A stretch of DNA of 64,000 bases from Microcoleus sp. EPA2 (lineage in GTDB: Bacteria > Cyanobacteriota > Cyanobacteriia > Cyanobacteriales > Microcoleaceae): positions 51,896-115,895 of the forward strand of contig JAHRFD010000019.1 in the NCBI GenBank assembly GCA_020882975.1, given 5' to 3'. Position 1 is the stretch's first letter, and each line of letters begins with the position of its first letter. Both the position numbers and the translations under genes were made by a program. The notes beneath the pieces were generated by a model. The model saw only the letters and a program-made list of their open reading frames with translations. It made no database searches and was not told the origin of the DNA. Of the stretch, positions 62,642-64,000 are shown piece after piece.

Positions 62642-62730
62642 AAAATGTGCGATCGATTAATCTCTTACAGCATTCGTGCCAAAAAAATATTGCTAAACTG
62701 TAAATAGACTTAAGTTAAGGAGTCAAATCA

Positions 62731-63519
62731 ATGCCATCTCCCTTTCCCGGTATGGACCCGTATTTAGAGCATCCCGAACTCTGGCCTGCCCTACATCACT
62801 GGCTAATTATTGAAATTGCCAGATTATTATCTCCGCAACTACGTCCTAAGTATTTAGTGTCTGTAGAAGTGAGAATGTATGAAATGGCTGACGATAATTT
62901 ATCAATTGGCATTCCTGATGTAAACGTAATTCAACCAAAAACCAAAACCGAATTAATCACATCAAACGTAGCCGTTGCAGCGCCACCGACACAACCCTTA
63001 ACAGTAAATATTCCCATGCCCTACCAGGTTCGGGAAGGCTATTTAGAAATTAGAGAAAGGGGAAGCCAAGAATTAATCACCCTTATTGAAATTCTATCGC
63101 CTACTAATAAACGAACAGGTAAAGGGCGACAAATGTACGAAGAAAAGCGAGAAGAAATTTTATCCAGTCGCACTCATTTAATAGAAATAGATTTATTGCG
63201 GCGCGGTCAAAAAATGCCAATTGTTGGCAATAACGTGGAAAGTCACTATAGCGTTTTGGTGTGTCGGGGAAATCGCCGTCCCAAAGCTGATTTGTACGCT
63301 TTTAACGTGCAGAACCAGATGCCAGCTTTTCCTCTACCATTGCGATCGGGCGATACTGAACCTATCATAAACTTGCAGGAATTATTCAATCAAATTTACG
63401 ACATCGCAAGTTATGACCTGAAAATAGATTATCGCAACTGGGAAGTCATACCACCGCTGTCAGAGGCGGATACAATTTGGGCAAATGCTTGGTTGCGCGA
63501 TCGCAACTTGCGCGCATAA
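62731..63519 (+). CDS. DUF4058 family protein
   Basis: 262 residues. MPSPFPGMDPYLEHPELWPALHHWLI at the N terminus, followed by YLEIRERGSQELITLIEILSPTNKRTGKGRQMYEEKREEILSSRTHLIEIDLLRRG, is diagnostic of DUF4058, a cyanobacteria/planctomycete-enriched family of PD-(D/E)XK-like appearance (IEILSPTNK, IEIDLLR). Function unknown. Shine-Dalgarno AAGGAG is 8 nt upstream of ATG. Confidence 0.92.
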   Translation: MPSPFPGMDPYLEHPELWPALHHWLIIEIARLLSPQLRPKYLVSVEVRMYEMADDNLSIGIPDVNVIQPKTKTELITSNVAVAAPPTQPLTVNIPMPYQVREGYLEIRERGSQELITLIEILSPTNKRTGKGRQMYEEKREEILSSRTHLIEIDLLRRGQKMPIVGNNVESHYSVLVCRGNRRPKADLYAFNVQNQMPAFPLPLRSGDTEPIINLQELFNQIYDIASYDLKIDYRNWEVIPPLSEADTIWANAWLRDRNLRA

Positions 63520-63579
63520 TTCAAATTACTAGCAAAATGCAAACTCAACCACTCCTGACTTGAGTTTATCTTGAAATAC

Positions 63580-63602
63580 TCACCGGGCTAAAGCCACGGT
63601 GA
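63580..63602 (-). other. IS200/IS605-type right-end hairpin
   Basis: TCACCG-GGCTAAAGCCA-CGGTGA, a stem with paired GGCT/AGCC inside, just beyond the tnpB stop. This is the position of the imperfect palindrome at the right end of IS605-group elements and of the omega/reRNA scaffold (inference). Confidence 0.5.
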
Positions 63603-63613
63603 TTCTTGACGCT

Positions 63614-64000
63614 TCACAGGGTTCTGCTACCTTTCATAGTCTTACAATCCCTCTGCGCCCGTTTAGAGTCGTGGCGATTCCCCATCCCGACTTTTTCTAT
63701 ATTCTTGGCTGCGTTCTCATCTCGATCTTGCTCAGTACCGCAGTTTAAACAAAGCACTGAGCGGATAGATAATATCAAATCCGTTAGCATCGGAATTATT
63801 AAACTCTCTCTTCTCTTCCTTCGCGTCCTTCGCGCCTTCGCGGTTAAATCATTCCGATACAACCGGAATTGGTATAAATCGATCTTCCCCCATTTAAAAC
63901 CACAGCCTGAACAGACCTGGCTAGTAGGCTCCCATCGACTGATAACCTTGAATTCTCTACCAAATTTTTCAGATTTAGCCTCGCACAAAGTTCGGAATTC
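63614..64000 (-). CDS. tnpB: TnpB, IS200/IS605-type RNA-guided nuclease (5' part outside window), with in-frame insert
   Basis: About 128 C-terminal residues are visible, open at the window edge. GREFKVISRWEPTSQVCSGCGFKWGKIDL and SIRSVLCLNCGTEQDRDENAAKNIEKVG are the CxxC...CxxC zinc finger and the RuvC-III block of TnpB. Between IDL and SIR 35 extra residues appear (YQFRLYRNDLTAKARR...MLTDLIL), encoded by a 102-bp MITE plus a 3-bp target duplication. The frame stays open. Activity after such an insertion is uncertain. Confidence 0.88.
   Translation of the reverse strand, partial: EFRTLCEAKSEKFGREFKVISRWEPTSQVCSGCGFKWGKIDLYQFRLYRNDLTAKARRTRRKRRESLIIPMLTDLILSIRSVLCLNCGTEQDRDENAAKNIEKVGMGNRHDSKRAQRDCKTMKGSRTL
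63773..63874. mobile_element. 102-bp MITE inserted in tnpB
   Basis: Terminal inverted repeats TATCAAATCCGTTAGCATCGG and, inverted, TACCAATTCCGGTTGTATCGG agree at most positions over about 24 bp. TAA is duplicated at 63770-63772 and 63875-63877. Its core matches 18933-19001. Confidence 0.85.

Noticed and set aside
1..64000. tRNA, tmRNA and riboswitch candidates
   Set aside because: No cloverleaf with a GTTC-A-TC T-arm and matching acceptor stem was found by eye, and no cobalamin-type leader precedes the CobT-like gene; a computed scan would be needed to be sure.

Overview
The window comes from a filamentous, non-heterocystous-type cyanobacterium (Oscillatoria/Microcoleus-like; the genus is inference). 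Three things support this: phycobilisome genes (cpcG rod-core linker, a CpcS/CpeS bilin lyase, nblA); plastid-lineage genes (sufBCD with sufR, a ycf35 cluster, ubiD, 4-hydroxyphenylpyruvate dioxygenase); and a very high density of the HIP1 octamer GCGATCGC. Intergenic DNA is loaded with heptanucleotide arrays and MITE-like palindromes, also typical of such genomes.

Layout. 1-5.2 kb: sufB-sufC-sufD (minus) divergent from sufR, with two SufR-type operators between them. 5.2-10.2 kb: a solitary 5S rRNA gene with its own promoter and terminator, a TOPRIM-like/AAA ATPase pair, and a large Tat-exported protein. 10.5-19.4 kb: housekeeping and small families (nadC, C39-like peptidase, M16 peptidase, three tandem Uma2 genes, DUF2997-ycf35-ferredoxin). 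19.6-33.5 kb: an accessory, conflict-system-like island. It holds a Uma2 protein, a caspase-STAND-WD40 protein beside a Trypco1-like small protein, a DUF433/PIN-like toxin-antitoxin pair, an uncharacterised five-gene cassette (two long coiled-coil paralogues, a Cys-cluster protein and two unknowns) divergent from an XRE + ImmA/IrrE switch, and an AAA ATPase overlapping a PIN-like nuclease. 33.6-35.6 kb: phycobilisome genes. 35.8-50.7 kb: solute-binding lipoprotein, CobT-like enzyme, DUF2232, universal stress protein, Crp-type regulator, a 1550-residue coiled-coil/repeat/Hsp70-like protein, HPPD, an SDR and a NYN-domain protein. 50.7-57.7 kb: amino-acid permease, pstSCAB with a three-repeat Pho box, and a second NYN protein with a transposase-type zinc finger. 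57.9-64 kb: ubiD, a Ser/Thr kinase with a repeat-derived C terminus, a triplicated small HTH family whose middle copy is broken by a MITE, DUF4058, and a tnpB whose zinc finger carries an in-frame MITE.

How the parts work together. The Fe-S assembly operon is probably held by its own Fe-S sensor SufR. pstSCAB is probably induced by phosphate starvation. NblA dismantles the antenna that CpcG and CpcS help to build. The best candidate for an undescribed system is the coiled-coil cassette at 26.6-30.3 kb, facing an XRE/ImmA pair whose leader carries three evenly built operators (TTGA-N8-TCAA) and which leads into an ATPase/PIN pair. A second theme is mobile palindromic DNA rewriting coding sequence: heptamer arrays supply stop codons to several genes, and small elements have altered tnpB, the kinase and an HTH gene.

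All functional calls come from reading translated sequence and recalling family motifs; no database search was possible.
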